DNA of 30,202 nt from RGDT01 sp964630925 (GTDB lineage: Bacteria > Planctomycetota > Planctomycetia > Gemmatales > Gemmataceae): contig CAZVZK010000122.1 of the NCBI GenBank assembly GCA_964630925.1, positions 1-30,202 of the forward strand, in the 5' to 3' direction. A model generated the notes under the pieces. That model made no database searches. It was not told where the DNA came from and was given only the letters and a program-made list of their open reading frames with translations. Made by a program: the position numbers and the translations under genes. Shown one piece after another: positions 7,545-14,764 of this stretch; positions within the stretch are counted from its first letter, which is position 1, and each line of letters begins with the position of its first letter.

Positions 7545-7796
7545 ATGACATCGGCTGATTTGCAGAGGGTCGCCTCGCAGAAGCCATTCGTCCCGTTGCG
7601 GCTGTTCATCACCGATGGGACGGTCCACGAGGTCCGCCGCCAGGAGATGATCTGGGTCGGACTTGGCATGGCAAGCCTGGTCGTGCCGCTCGAAGGGCAG
7701 GATCAGGCCGACAAGCCCCTCGTGGAGCGGATGATCCACATCGACCTGCGGCACATCCTCAAGGTCGAGGTCGTCGCGCCCCAGCCGGTGCCGTGA
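7545..7796 (+). CDS. Small conserved-looking planctomycete protein, unknown function
   Basis: The product is 83 aa from ATG 7545, with GAGGGG immediately upstream. It follows a pattern I associate with a frequent planctomycete orphan family: an N-terminal PFVPLRLFITDGTVHEV strand pair, a RRQEMIWVG turn, SLVVPL, and a C-terminal IDLRHILKVEVV strand. It is probably a small all-beta domain. I know of no assigned function. It has its own promoter-like element and no coupled neighbour. Confidence 0.65.
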   Translation: MTSADLQRVASQKPFVPLRLFITDGTVHEVRRQEMIWVGLGMASLVVPLEGQDQADKPLVERMIHIDLRHILKVEVVAPQPVP

Positions 7797-7818
7797 CCCG
7801 TGCCGAATCGAGGACGGG

Positions 7819-7986
7819 ATGATGATGGCGATCGCGGAGTCCGACCTTCCTCCGGCCCTGGTGGACCTGAGGCCGATCGTCCGGCGCTCGGCATTCACAC
7901 GGCTCATTCGGACGTGGCATGAGGCGGCCTGCGAGCGGGACGCACGCGGACGCTTCGGACGGGGGATCGGCTCGCCGACGGGCTGA
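7819..7986 (+). CDS. Possible 55-aa small protein
   Basis: ATG 7819 with GAGGA 5 bases upstream opens a 55-aa frame (MMMAIAESDLPPALVDLRPI, then a basic RRSAFTRLIRTWHEA helix and a Gly/Arg tail). It lies 23 bases after the previous stop, so it could be co-transcribed. There is no family match by eye. It is short, and chance open frames are common at this GC content. Confidence 0.3.
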   Translation: MMMAIAESDLPPALVDLRPIVRRSAFTRLIRTWHEAACERDARGRFGRGIGSPTG

Positions 7987-8007
7987 CGCCCTGCGCGCGC
8001 CAATAGC

Positions 8008-9393
8008 TCACCGCAGCAGATCGCGCTCCGAGCGCTCGATCAGCTCGCGGGCCTTGACACGCCTCTCGCCCAGCGCCAGCTCCTCGTTCTTCTCCAGCCA
8101 CTGACGGACCTTCTTCTCCGCCGCCACCACCGTGCTGTGGCCGCGGCCGCCGAAGTAGGCGCCGATGTCCGAGTACGAAGACGGGGTGTGCTTCCGCGCC
8201 AGGTACATGGCCGCCATCCGCGGGTGGCTCACCGCCCACGAGCGGCCCTTGCCCTGGAGCGTCCCCGGCTCCAGACGCAGCACGCCGCACACCGCGCGGT
8301 CCACGTCGGCCAGGTGCACCGCCCGCACCGCGTGACGGAGCAGCTCCGCGAGCGCCTCGCGCACCAGGGCCACGTCCGCCGCGCGGCCCGTCACCTTCGC
8401 GTAGTGGCGGACGCTCTGCAGCGCCCCCTCCAGCTCGCGCACGTTGCCACGCAGCTGCTCCGCCATGAACTTCAGCACCGCGACGGGCAGGCCGCTCGCC
8501 TCCGCGTGCCGCGACTTGGCCTGGAGGATGGCGAAACGCGTGTCCTGGTCGGGCGGGGTCAGGCCCCACACGGCCCCGCCGAGGAGGCGGTCGGTCAATT
8601 CCGGGGAGAAGTCGTCGGCGAGGCGCGGGTGGCAGTCGCACGTCACGACGAGCTGGCGGCCGTCGGCGTGCAGCGTGTCGAAGGTGTGCAGGAACTCCTC
8701 CTGCGTGGCCTTCTTCGTCGCCAGGAAGTCCAGGTCATCGACCAGCAGCATGTCGGCCTCGCGGAGCTGGCGGCGGAACGCGCCGAGCTTGTCGTGGCGC
8801 ATCGCCTGGAGGAAGCGGTTGGTGAACTCCTCCGACGTGAGGTACATCACGCGCCAGTCCGGGTGCGCCTTGCGGGTCGAGCCGTAGATCCCCTCCAGCA
8901 GGTGGGTCTTGCCGGTGCCCACGGGACCGTGGATCACGAGCGGGTTGGCGCAGTCGCCGGGCGCCTCGGCCACGCTCACGGCGGCGGCGTGGGCCACCCG
9001 GTTGCACGGCCCGACGACGAAGCCGGACAACTGGTGCCAGCGCCGCGCCCGCGCCTTCGGGGCCGGACGGGCCTCCTCCGCGGGCACCACGGGGACCGGG
9101 GCGGCCACGGCCTCCTGCTCGCGGCGAGCGGCCTGGAACAGGGCCGGGTCGATGTGGAACTTCACGCCGAGCGGCTCGCCGAACACGTCGCAGGTGGCGG
9201 CGACCACGTCGGGGCCGAACGTCTTCTCCAGCCATTCCTGGAAGTGGCGGTTGGGCACGCCGACGATCAGGGTGTCGCCCTCGACGCGGAGGCGGGCGTT
9301 CTTGTCGAACCACAGCTTGTAGCGGGGCGCGCCGACGCGCCGGATGATCGCCTCGGAGAGGGCGGCCACGTCGTCGCGGGTACGGACTTGCAT
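8008..9393 (-). CDS. dnaA: DnaA-family replication initiator paralog
   Basis: The start ATG at 9393 has GGAGG 7 bases upstream, and the product is 461 aa. Domain I is at 1-80 (RRVGAPRYKLWFDKNARL, VPNRHFQEWLEKTFG), followed by a Pro/Ala-rich linker. The AAA+ domain has Walker A GPVGTGKTHL (K162), Walker B LLVDDLDFL (D219/D220) and the arginine-rich PELTDRLLGG region. Domain IV is the C-terminal DNA-binding helix-turn-helix, with SYSDIGAYFGGRGHSTVV. Canonical DnaA has GGRDHSTV; here the Asp is G418, a residue that contacts the DnaA box in E. coli. There is no dnaN, recF, gyrB or rpmH neighbour and no visible DnaA-box cluster. It may be the main initiator, since planctomycete gene order is scrambled, or a second copy with altered specificity. 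Confidence 0.88.
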   Translation of the reverse strand: MQVRTRDDVAALSEAIIRRVGAPRYKLWFDKNARLRVEGDTLIVGVPNRHFQEWLEKTFGPDVVAATCDVFGEPLGVKFHIDPALFQAARREQEAVAAPVPVVPAEEARPAPKARARRWHQLSGFVVGPCNRVAHAAAVSVAEAPGDCANPLVIHGPVGTGKTHLLEGIYGSTRKAHPDWRVMYLTSEEFTNRFLQAMRHDKLGAFRRQLREADMLLVDDLDFLATKKATQEEFLHTFDTLHADGRQLVVTCDCHPRLADDFSPELTDRLLGGAVWGLTPPDQDTRFAILQAKSRHAEASGLPVAVLKFMAEQLRGNVRELEGALQSVRHYAKVTGRAADVALVREALAELLRHAVRAVHLADVDRAVCGVLRLEPGTLQGKGRSWAVSHPRMAAMYLARKHTPSSYSDIGAYFGGRGHSTVVAAEKKVRQWLEKNEELALGERRVKARELIERSERDLLR

Positions 9394-9545
9394 GACCGGC
9401 CTCCTTCCGCTGGCTTGCGCAGACTGCCCGGCCTTCCGGGGCGCAATACTTCCCCCGGATCGCCGGGGCGTCCAGGCGCGGCAAGCTCGGTAGGATGGCG
9501 AAGGAGGGGATCCGCGCGGCGCAGGCGCAACCGCCGCGCCAGCCG

Positions 9546-10448
9546 TCACCGCAGGCGCAGGAGGACCGCCTGGCGGCCCGCCTCCTCGAATCCGAGGCGC
9601 TCGTACAGCTTCCAGGCGGGCGAATTGCGCTCGTCGACGCTGATGACCAGTCGCGCCACGCCCGCCGCCCGCGTCTCGGCCAGCGCGCGGAGCAACAGCT
9701 CGCGGGCGTGCCCGCGCCGCCGCGCCTCGGGGACGACGCCGACGTAGGCGATCTCGCGCTCCTCGCCCGAGGGCTGGTCCATCATCAGCAGCACGGCGAC
9801 GGCCCGGCCGTTGTGGCGGGCCAGCCACCAGTTGGCGGGGTCGAAGACCCCCTGCTCCTTGTGGCCGGCGATCACCTCCTCGATGGTGCGCGCGCCGTTG
9901 ACCTCCGGGCAGTCGAGCGACCCCTCGTAGGAGCGCAGCAGGACGGCGTGCAGCTCGTCGGGCCGGGCGACATCGTACGGCTCGACTTGCAGGTCGTCGG
10001 GGCCGCCCATCTGGCCCGCCGTCAGCACCAGGCCGTGGGTGAAGGTGATGAGCGTGGTGACGCGGCGGAAGCCGTTGTCGAGGAGGAATTGGGTGCGTCC
10101 GCCGAACGCCGGGCCGAGCAGGCTCTGGACGACGCGCGCGCCGCGCGAGCGCAGCCACGCCCACGCCGCCTCGATCAGCAGGGACGCCGCCTCGCCGGGG
10201 GCGTGGAGGGTGGCGACGGCGGGGGGCCAGAGGATCCCGCCGGCCCCGGGCACGGGGGCGGCCAGGATGGCGCCGAGGAGGCGGTCCAGCCCCGGCAGCA
10301 CGAGGAGGCCGGCGCCGTCGATGGTGCCGTCGGCGAGGGCGTCGAGCAGCCCGAGGCGGCGGGCGTCGCGCTCGGCGGCGTCGTGGTGCGACAGGAGCAT
10401 CTGCAGGGCCGCCGATCTCTCGTCGGGGCGGGCGGGCCGGGGCCGCAT
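9546..10448 (-). CDS. Tandem GNAT acetyltransferase
   Basis: The product is 300 aa from ATG 10448, with GAGGAGAG a few bases upstream. The length and two weakly similar halves suggest a double GNAT fold. The N-terminal half (LLSHHDAAERDARRLGLLDA, WLRSRGARVVQSLLG, FLLDNGFRRV) is degenerate. The C-terminal half is intact: YVGVVPEARRRGHARELLLRAL from about residue 234 is the acetyl-CoA pyrophosphate-binding motif, and SVDERNSPAWKLYERLGFEEAG is the typical C-terminal signature. Mycothiol synthase has this two-domain plan, but I see nothing that fixes the substrate. It is divergent from the small basic protein gene, with the + promoter in between. Confidence 0.82.
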   Translation of the reverse strand: MRPRPARPDERSAALQMLLSHHDAAERDARRLGLLDALADGTIDGAGLLVLPGLDRLLGAILAAPVPGAGGILWPPAVATLHAPGEAASLLIEAAWAWLRSRGARVVQSLLGPAFGGRTQFLLDNGFRRVTTLITFTHGLVLTAGQMGGPDDLQVEPYDVARPDELHAVLLRSYEGSLDCPEVNGARTIEEVIAGHKEQGVFDPANWWLARHNGRAVAVLLMMDQPSGEEREIAYVGVVPEARRRGHARELLLRALAETRAAGVARLVISVDERNSPAWKLYERLGFEEAGRQAVLLRLR

Positions 10449-10470
10449 GGCTCTCTCCTCGCGAACAGGT

Positions 10471-10497
10471 GTCCCATCCGTCCTATTCGTCCTATTG
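10471..10497. repeat. Three 9-bp repeat units in the GNAT leader
   Basis: GTCCCATCC, GTCCTATTC and GTCCTATTG lie head to tail 22 bases upstream of the GNAT start codon. Related units occur at 29753-29779. Confidence 0.5.
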
Positions 10498-10518
10498 GGC
10501 GGGAGGCCCGGCGGAGGA

Positions 10519-10547
10519 TTGACCGCGGCCGCGGGGGCCCCTATCAT
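10519..10547 (+). promoter_or_regulatory. Promoter of the PVC small basic protein gene
   Basis: TTGACC at 10519-10524, a 17-base spacer and TATCAT at 10542-10547 make the best sigma70-like match in the window, 43 bases upstream of the start codon. Confidence 0.65.
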
Positions 10548-10590
10548 GGCGTTTTATCCGACGCGATCCGCTTCCCGGAGTGACGGTCCG

Positions 10591-10827
10591 ATGTCCATCG
10601 ACAAGAGCCTGCGGCGCAAGAACACGCTGGCGCGTTCGCGCAACGTCCTGACGCGGGGCGAGCGCATCCTCGCCCTCAAGGCCGACGAGCGCTGGCCCGA
10701 GGGCCGCAGCCCCTACAACCTGCCCAAGGTCCGGGTCCTGAAGGTGGCCAAGAAGGCCAAGAAGGCGGCCAAGGAGGAGGCCGACGCGGGGGCCGAGGGT
10801 GACGCCAAGGCCGGCGCCAAGAAGTGA
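10591..10827 (+). CDS. PVC-superphylum small basic protein
   Basis: The product is 78 aa; ATG 10591 has GGAG 10 bases upstream. The first 50 residues (MSIDKSLRRKNTLARSRNVL, TRGERILALKADERWPEG, SPYNLPKVRVLK) match the small basic protein conserved in Planctomycetes, Verrucomicrobia and Chlamydiae (TIGR04137-like), proposed to bind nucleic acid. The C-terminal tail is Lys/Ala-rich (KKAKKAAKEE, DAKAGAKK), like histone H1 tails. A strong promoter and a following hairpin suggest a highly expressed single-gene unit. It is the firmest taxonomic marker in the window. Confidence 0.88.
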   Translation: MSIDKSLRRKNTLARSRNVLTRGERILALKADERWPEGRSPYNLPKVRVLKVAKKAKKAAKEEADAGAEGDAKAGAKK

Positions 10828-10845
10828 CCTTCACCGCGCCCAGAA

Positions 10846-10873
10846 GTGCCGGCAGACGTGCGTCTGCCGGCAC
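10846..10873. terminator. Perfect 13-bp hairpin downstream of the small basic protein gene
   Basis: GTGCCGGCAGACG at 10846-10858 pairs perfectly with CGTCTGCCGGCAC at 10861-10873, leaving two bases between (effectively 12 bp and a 4-base loop). It begins 18 bases after the stop. There is no T-tract, so it may be a dispersed palindrome doing terminator or mRNA-stabilising duty. Confidence 0.5.
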
Positions 10874-11036
10874 GCCCGTACACGTCCCGGCCCAACCCTT
10901 CTAACCGCCCGATGTGAAAAATCCTGCCGCTTCGCATTTGACCGCACCTCCCTCCGCGCTCTAAGCTTTTTCACCGGGCGTAGATTCCCGGCAGCCCTCA
11001 ATCGAGCCCCACCCTCCACCAAGGGTAGGTAAGGCC

Positions 11037-12668
11037 ATGTCCGACCACGTCAGCCGGGCGCTGCTCGCCCATGCCCACACCCTGCTCCAGGGGGTCGGCG
11101 GGCCCGCATCCCCCGGGGCCGCCCTCGAGGCGCTCGCCCGCGCCGCCGGCTGTGCCGCCGCCGGGCTGGCCCGCTGCGGCCCGTGGGCGCCCGCCTACAG
11201 CCACCCCGCCCGCGACGGCGGCCCCTGGCTCCGTATCCCGGACCTGCCCGCCCTCCTCCGCTCCTCGGCCTCGGCCGTCGCCCTGCCCGGCGGCGCCGTC
11301 GCCGCCCTGACCCACGCCCCCGACGGCTCCCCCTGGGTCGTGTGGGCCGAGCCCGCCGCGCCCGTCGATTGGGATCCCCGGGGCCTGTCCGGGTTCGCCG
11401 TCGCCGCGATGGCGACCACCCGGGCCCTCGCCGGTGACCCCGAGTGGGCAGGCCAGGCCGAGCGTGCCGCCCGCCAGGCGCGGATGGAGATGGCGGCGAA
11501 CCTGACGCGGCACCTGTCGCACGACTTCGGCAACATCCTGACCGGCATCATGGGCTTCACGGAGCTGGCCCAGGCCCAGCCGATGCCGGCGAGCACGCCG
11601 CTGCACTCGTACCTCAACGAGATCTACCGCGCCGCGCAGACGGGGGCGCAGTTCACCGAACGGCTGCGGCTGTTCTCGCGGCGGCAGACCGTGAGCACGC
11701 GGCCGTGCCCGCTGCCGCTGGCCCTGGCCGGCCTGTCGTCGCGGCTCCAGGCGCTGCGTGACGCGGGGCACCAGGTCAGCCTGGACATCCCGGCCGGGCT
11801 GCCCGCCGTGGGCGTCGGCGTGGACAGCCTCCAGCAGGTGATCGGCGCGCTGCTCGACAACGCCCGCGAGGCCTTGCCGGCGCCGGGGGCGGTCAGCGTC
11901 AGTGCCCGCGCCGTGACGCTCGACGAGGCGGCCTGCCGCGGCCTGTACGGCGCGGCGCGGCCAGGCCAGTACGTCGAAGTGACCGTGGCGGACACCGGTT
12001 CGGGCCTGTCGGCCGAGGCGCAGGGGCGGCTGTTCGACGAGCCGTTCTTCTCGACGAAGGCGCGCAAGAAGGGCTTCGGGCTGGCGGTGGCGTACGGCAT
12101 CCTGTCGGCGCACCAGGGCGGGCTGCGTCTGTACGCGGGCACGGAGCGAGGCGTGGTGGCGCGTGTCGTCCTGCCCGCCGGCACGGCCGCCGCCCCCGCG
12201 GCGGTGCCCGAGGCCGCCGCCCCGCCCGTGTCGGCCCCGGCCGCGCAACGGGTCATGGTCGTCGACGACGAGCGCGACGTGCTGGCGTCGGTGGCCGCCG
12301 CCCTGGAGCAGTCGGGCTACCGGGTGCAGGCGTTCCAGAGCGGCGAGAAGGCGCTGGAGGCGTACTTCGCCGCCGGGCCGGACCCCTTCGCGCTGGTGCT
12401 GACGGATGTCCTCATGCCCGAGCTGGGCGGGGTCGAGCTGGTGCGGCGCCTGCTCAAGCGTGACCAGTCGGCCCGCGTGCTGTTCATGAGTGGCTTCGTG
12501 TCCTCCGACTTCCTGCGGCACGACTTCGCGGGCCGGCAGTTCGAGCTGGTCAACAAGCCGTTCCGCCTCGATGACCTGCTCTCCGCGGTGCGTGCGGCCC
12601 TGAGCCGGCCCGCCCCGCCGCGGCGGCCCGGCCCGCGCGAGCCGCTGCTCTCGGCCAAGAAATCATGA
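11037..12668 (+). CDS. Hybrid sensor histidine kinase with C-terminal receiver domain
   Basis: The product is 543 aa; ATG 11037 has AAGG just upstream. Residues 1-140 look like a GAF-type cytosolic sensor, with no membrane segment. The HisKA helix has H162 in LSHDFGNILTGIMGF, an NtrB-like H-box with D-F-G-N after the His. The HATPase domain has an N box (LLDNAREAL), G1 (DTGSGL), an F box (FDEPFFSTK) and G2 (GFGLAVAYG). A Pro/Ala linker leads to a receiver domain with acidic residues in VMVVDDERDV, phospho-acceptor D457 in LTDVLMP, and the K of NKPF. The last four bases overlap the next gene's ATG, so it pairs with the receiver-XRE regulator, possibly as a phosphorelay. Confidence 0.9.
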   Translation: MSDHVSRALLAHAHTLLQGVGGPASPGAALEALARAAGCAAAGLARCGPWAPAYSHPARDGGPWLRIPDLPALLRSSASAVALPGGAVAALTHAPDGSPWVVWAEPAAPVDWDPRGLSGFAVAAMATTRALAGDPEWAGQAERAARQARMEMAANLTRHLSHDFGNILTGIMGFTELAQAQPMPASTPLHSYLNEIYRAAQTGAQFTERLRLFSRRQTVSTRPCPLPLALAGLSSRLQALRDAGHQVSLDIPAGLPAVGVGVDSLQQVIGALLDNAREALPAPGAVSVSARAVTLDEAACRGLYGAARPGQYVEVTVADTGSGLSAEAQGRLFDEPFFSTKARKKGFGLAVAYGILSAHQGGLRLYAGTERGVVARVVLPAGTAAAPAAVPEAAAPPVSAPAAQRVMVVDDERDVLASVAAALEQSGYRVQAFQSGEKALEAYFAAGPDPFALVLTDVLMPELGGVELVRRLLKRDQSARVLFMSGFVSSDFLRHDFAGRQFELVNKPFRLDDLLSAVRAALSRPAPPRRPGPREPLLSAKKS

Positions 12669-13429
12669 CGCCCCCCTCAGCCCCCGCACTCTCCAAGGAG
12701 TCCCCCGTGGTTGCCGTCCGCTCCGCTAATGGCCAGGGCCTGCTGGCGCCCGAGATGCCCGCCGACTTCCACGGCGACGCGGGCCGGCAGCCGTGGGCCG
12801 GGGACAACGGCCTGTACCGCTCCAGCGAGGTGCGTGTCCTGGTCGTGGACGACGACTCGTCGGTGTGCCGGGTCATCCAGGCGGCGCTGGCCCCGCATGA
12901 CTTCCGCGTGGACTGCATCTTCGACCCGGCGTTGATGGAGGAGGGCCTCCGGCGCACGCCGTACCACCTCATCATCCTCGACTACGTGATCCCCGGCATC
13001 GAGCCGGAGCAGATGCTCGAGTGGGTCCGCGAGCACCAGCCGCAGGCGAGCGTGGTGGTGGTGACGGCGTACCCGTCGATCGACTCGGCCCTGAGCTGCC
13101 TGCGTGCGCGCACCTACGACTACCTGACCAAGCCGTTCCCCATCGCGCAGCTGCAGAAGACGGTGCTCCGCTGCCTGGAGGGCCGGGGCCTGTTGCGCAT
13201 GTCGGAGACGGCGCTGAAGGAGGCGCTGGGCAACGCCATCCGCGAGCGGCGGAAGGCGCTGGGCCTGACGCTGGCGCAGATGGCCCAGCGGACGGGTGTG
13301 TCGCTGGGCTACCTGTCGCAGATCGAATTGGGCAAGAACTCGGCGTCCATCGAGACGCTGTACCGCATCTCGCTGGGGCTGGGCGTGAAGATGGCCGAGC
13401 TGTTCCAGACGCTGCAGCCGTCAGCCTAG
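12665..13429 (+). CDS. Response regulator with receiver and XRE-type HTH output domain
   Basis: The product is 254 aa; its ATG overlaps the kinase stop (ATGA), indicating coupling. Residues 1-55 are an unusual disordered leader. Receiver domain, about 56-175: VRVLVVDDDSSV, D106 in LIILDYVIPG, T in VVVTAYPS and K in YLTKPF. Output domain, about 185-250: IRERRKALGLTLAQMAQRTG then VSLGYLSQIELGKNSASIET and LYRISLGLGVKMAELF, a complete XRE/HTH_3 fold of the kind found in phage repressors. Receiver-XRE fusions are uncommon beside OmpR, NarL and NtrC types. Targets are unknown; the nearby convergent secreted-protein gene and the RiPP operon are the closest candidates. Confidence 0.88.
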   Translation: MTPPSAPALSKESPVVAVRSANGQGLLAPEMPADFHGDAGRQPWAGDNGLYRSSEVRVLVVDDDSSVCRVIQAALAPHDFRVDCIFDPALMEEGLRRTPYHLIILDYVIPGIEPEQMLEWVREHQPQASVVVVTAYPSIDSALSCLRARTYDYLTKPFPIAQLQKTVLRCLEGRGLLRMSETALKEALGNAIRERRKALGLTLAQMAQRTGVSLGYLSQIELGKNSASIETLYRISLGLGVKMAELFQTLQPSA

Positions 13430-13541
13430 TAGTTGACAGCCAGTAAACAGCCAGTAAACAGCCGGTCAACAGCCAGTTTCAAGCAAAGAGAACAGCCGGC
13501 CACCCATCACGGGAGACCGGCTGTTTACTGGCTGTCAACTA
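13430..13541. terminator. Inverted repeat with 11-bp tandem repeats between convergent genes
   Basis: A 23-base arm at 13430-13452 (TAGTTGACAGCCAGTAAACA plus GCC) is matched perfectly in reverse complement at 13519-13541. The left side contains four 11-bp units (ACAGCCAGTAA type) at 13436-13479. The arms touch the stops of the genes on both strands, so the element can act as a bidirectional terminator. Confidence 0.6.
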
Positions 13542-14180
13542 TTCCTTGGCCTTCTCCTTGGGCTTGTCCTTCTTGGGCGCTCCTTCCCCGAACGACCTCA
13601 GGGTGATCGTCGTCTCGGCGATGGTCTTGTCGCCCTGCTTCGCCGTCCGCATCCGGCTCACGATGCCGCCCGGCACCGTCTCGCTGAACATCAGCCTGAA
13701 CTCGACCGTGTCGTCGCCTTTCTTCGTCGAGCCGATCACTATTTTGCAATTGATGTCCTTGCCGCCCACCTTGACCACCGCCTCCTCGTCCTTGATCTTG
13801 GCGCCGAACTCGGCGAAGACGGCCTCGAGGTGGGACTTCTTGATCCTGGCCGGGTAGGTGATCTTGGTCGGGGCCGACTCGACGGAGCCGAAGTGCTCGC
13901 GCTCGACGACGACGACGCGGACGACGGCCTGCTTGTCGTTGACGCTCAGGAGCGTGTAGGAGATCACCTTCTCCTCCACGCCATCGGGGAAGGCGGCCTT
14001 GTCCTCGCCGGAGTGTTTGGTCTTCTCGACGTGGACGGCGGTGGCGCCGGCCTTGAAGCCGGCCCAGAACTTGTACTTGGGGTTGGCGACCATCTCGTCC
14101 TTGTCGCCCTCGGCGGCCATCAAGGGTAGGGCGAAGGACAGCAGCCCCAACGCCAGCAGCCCGCGCAGCGTCCACAGCAT
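13539..14180 (-). CDS. Secreted protein of unknown function
   Basis: ATG 14180 has GGAG about 10 bases upstream; the product is 213 aa. Residues 1-23 are a signal peptide (MLWTLRGLLALGLLSFALPL then MAA). The mature part alternates beta strands and charged turns: EEKVISYTLLSVNDKQAVVR, ITYPARIKKSHLEAVF, KVGGKDINCKIVIGS, VEFRLMFSETVPGGIV and IAETTITLRSFG. It ends in a Lys/Glu/Pro tail. I recognise the style of planctomycete exported proteins of this size but no family with a known role. A good promoter sits on its own strand at 14212-14239. A single Cys (in INCKI) argues against disulfide stabilisation. Confidence 0.75.
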   Translation of the reverse strand: MLWTLRGLLALGLLSFALPLMAAEGDKDEMVANPKYKFWAGFKAGATAVHVEKTKHSGEDKAAFPDGVEEKVISYTLLSVNDKQAVVRVVVVEREHFGSVESAPTKITYPARIKKSHLEAVFAEFGAKIKDEEAVVKVGGKDINCKIVIGSTKKGDDTVEFRLMFSETVPGGIVSRMRTAKQGDKTIAETTITLRSFGEGAPKKDKPKEKAKE

Positions 14181-14211
14181 GATTCGACTCCGTGGTGGTA
14201 GGTACTGGGGT

Positions 14212-14239
14212 GTTCTACGGCCGGCCTGGATGGTGACAA
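14212..14239 (-). promoter_or_regulatory. Promoter of the secreted-protein gene
   Basis: On the minus strand TTGTCA (14239-14234), a 16-base spacer and TAGAAC (14217-14212) precede the start codon by 31 bases. Confidence 0.55.
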
Positions 14240-14281
14240 TCACTCTTCCGAAGAAAAGGGCAGGAAATTGCTCAACGGCGA

Positions 14282-14309
14282 TTGCCCCTGCCCAGAGGGC
14301 GGCTATAAC
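14282..14309 (+). promoter_or_regulatory. Promoter of the RiPP operon
   Basis: TTGCCC at 14282-14287, a 16-base spacer and TATAAC at 14304-14309 lie 30 bases before the precursor start. The -35 boxes of this and the divergent promoter are 42 bases apart, leaving room for a shared regulator. Confidence 0.6.
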
Positions 14310-14339
14310 GGACCAAACAGCCATTCTGCGAGGACACAC

Positions 14340-14750
14340 ATGAGCGCCATGAGCCGCCGGGGTATGTTGCGAGAGGTACTCGGCGGCCTGCTGGGCGTGG
14401 CCGGGGCGGCCGTCATCGCCCGCGCCGTGCTGGAGCCGGCGGCCGCCGAGGCGGCGCCGGCCGACGGCGACGTTCAGCGGCGCGCCGACCAGGTGGCCGC
14501 CGAGGTCGGCACGGCGCCGGAGGGCGACGGGACGGAGCTGACGGCGTTCGTGAACGGCGGCTTCCGCAACGGCGGGGGCGGGGGCGGCTTCCGCAAGGGT
14601 GCCTTCGCCAACGGCGGCGGCGGTGGCGGCGGGTTCAAGAACGGCGCCTTCGCCAACGGCGGCGGCGGTGGCGGCGGGTTCAAGAACGGTGGGTTCGCCA
14701 ACGGCGGGGGCGGGGGCGGCTTCCGCAACGGGGCGTTCCGCAACTTCTGA
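14340..14750 (+). CDS. Gly-rich RiPP precursor, GrrA-like, with twin-arginine-like leader
   Basis: The product is 136 aa from ATG 14340, with AGGA 7 bases upstream; ATG 14349 is a second option. Leader: SRRGMLREVL then GGLLGVAGAAVIA and an AAAEAA cleavage-like site, which resembles a Tat signal. Residues 40-68 are a hydrophilic spacer. From F70 to the end there are ten F-x-N/K motifs at F70, 75, 84, 89, 99, 104, 114, 119, 128 and 133 (FVN, FRN, FRK, FAN, FKN), separated by runs of 4-7 Gly or by GA/GG. At DNA level the core is a 45-bp tandem unit (14601-14645, 14646-14690) plus decayed copies. Aromatic-x-Asn repeats next to a GrrM-like maturase are the hallmark of precursors that receive three-residue cyclophane cross-links. 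There are no Cys residues. Confidence 0.8.
   Translation: MSAMSRRGMLREVLGGLLGVAGAAVIARAVLEPAAAEAAPADGDVQRRADQVAAEVGTAPEGDGTELTAFVNGGFRNGGGGGGFRKGAFANGGGGGGGFKNGAFANGGGGGGGFKNGGFANGGGGGGFRNGAFRNF
14601..14732 (+). repeat. 45-bp tandem repeats encoding the RiPP core
   Basis: Two near-identical 45-bp units (14601-14645 and 14646-14690) encode AFANGGGGGGGFKNG. A third, diverged 42-bp unit (14691-14732) encodes GFANGGGGGGFRNG. The near-identity of the first two suggests recent duplication. Confidence 0.75.
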
Positions 14751-14764
14751 CCGGAGGCGGCCCG

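Noticed and set aside
9491..9496. TAGGAT element on the + strand, promoter-like
   Set aside because: No + strand gene follows; genes on both sides are on the minus strand and no partner -35 is convincing.
9394..9545. Possible replication origin next to dnaA
   Set aside because: I see no cluster of TTATCCACA-like boxes or AT-rich unwinding stretch in the spacer, nor origin-linked genes nearby.
13436..13479. Regular short repeats that could suggest a CRISPR array
   Set aside because: Units are 11 bp with no spacers, and no cas gene is present. VapD is Cas2-related only by fold.
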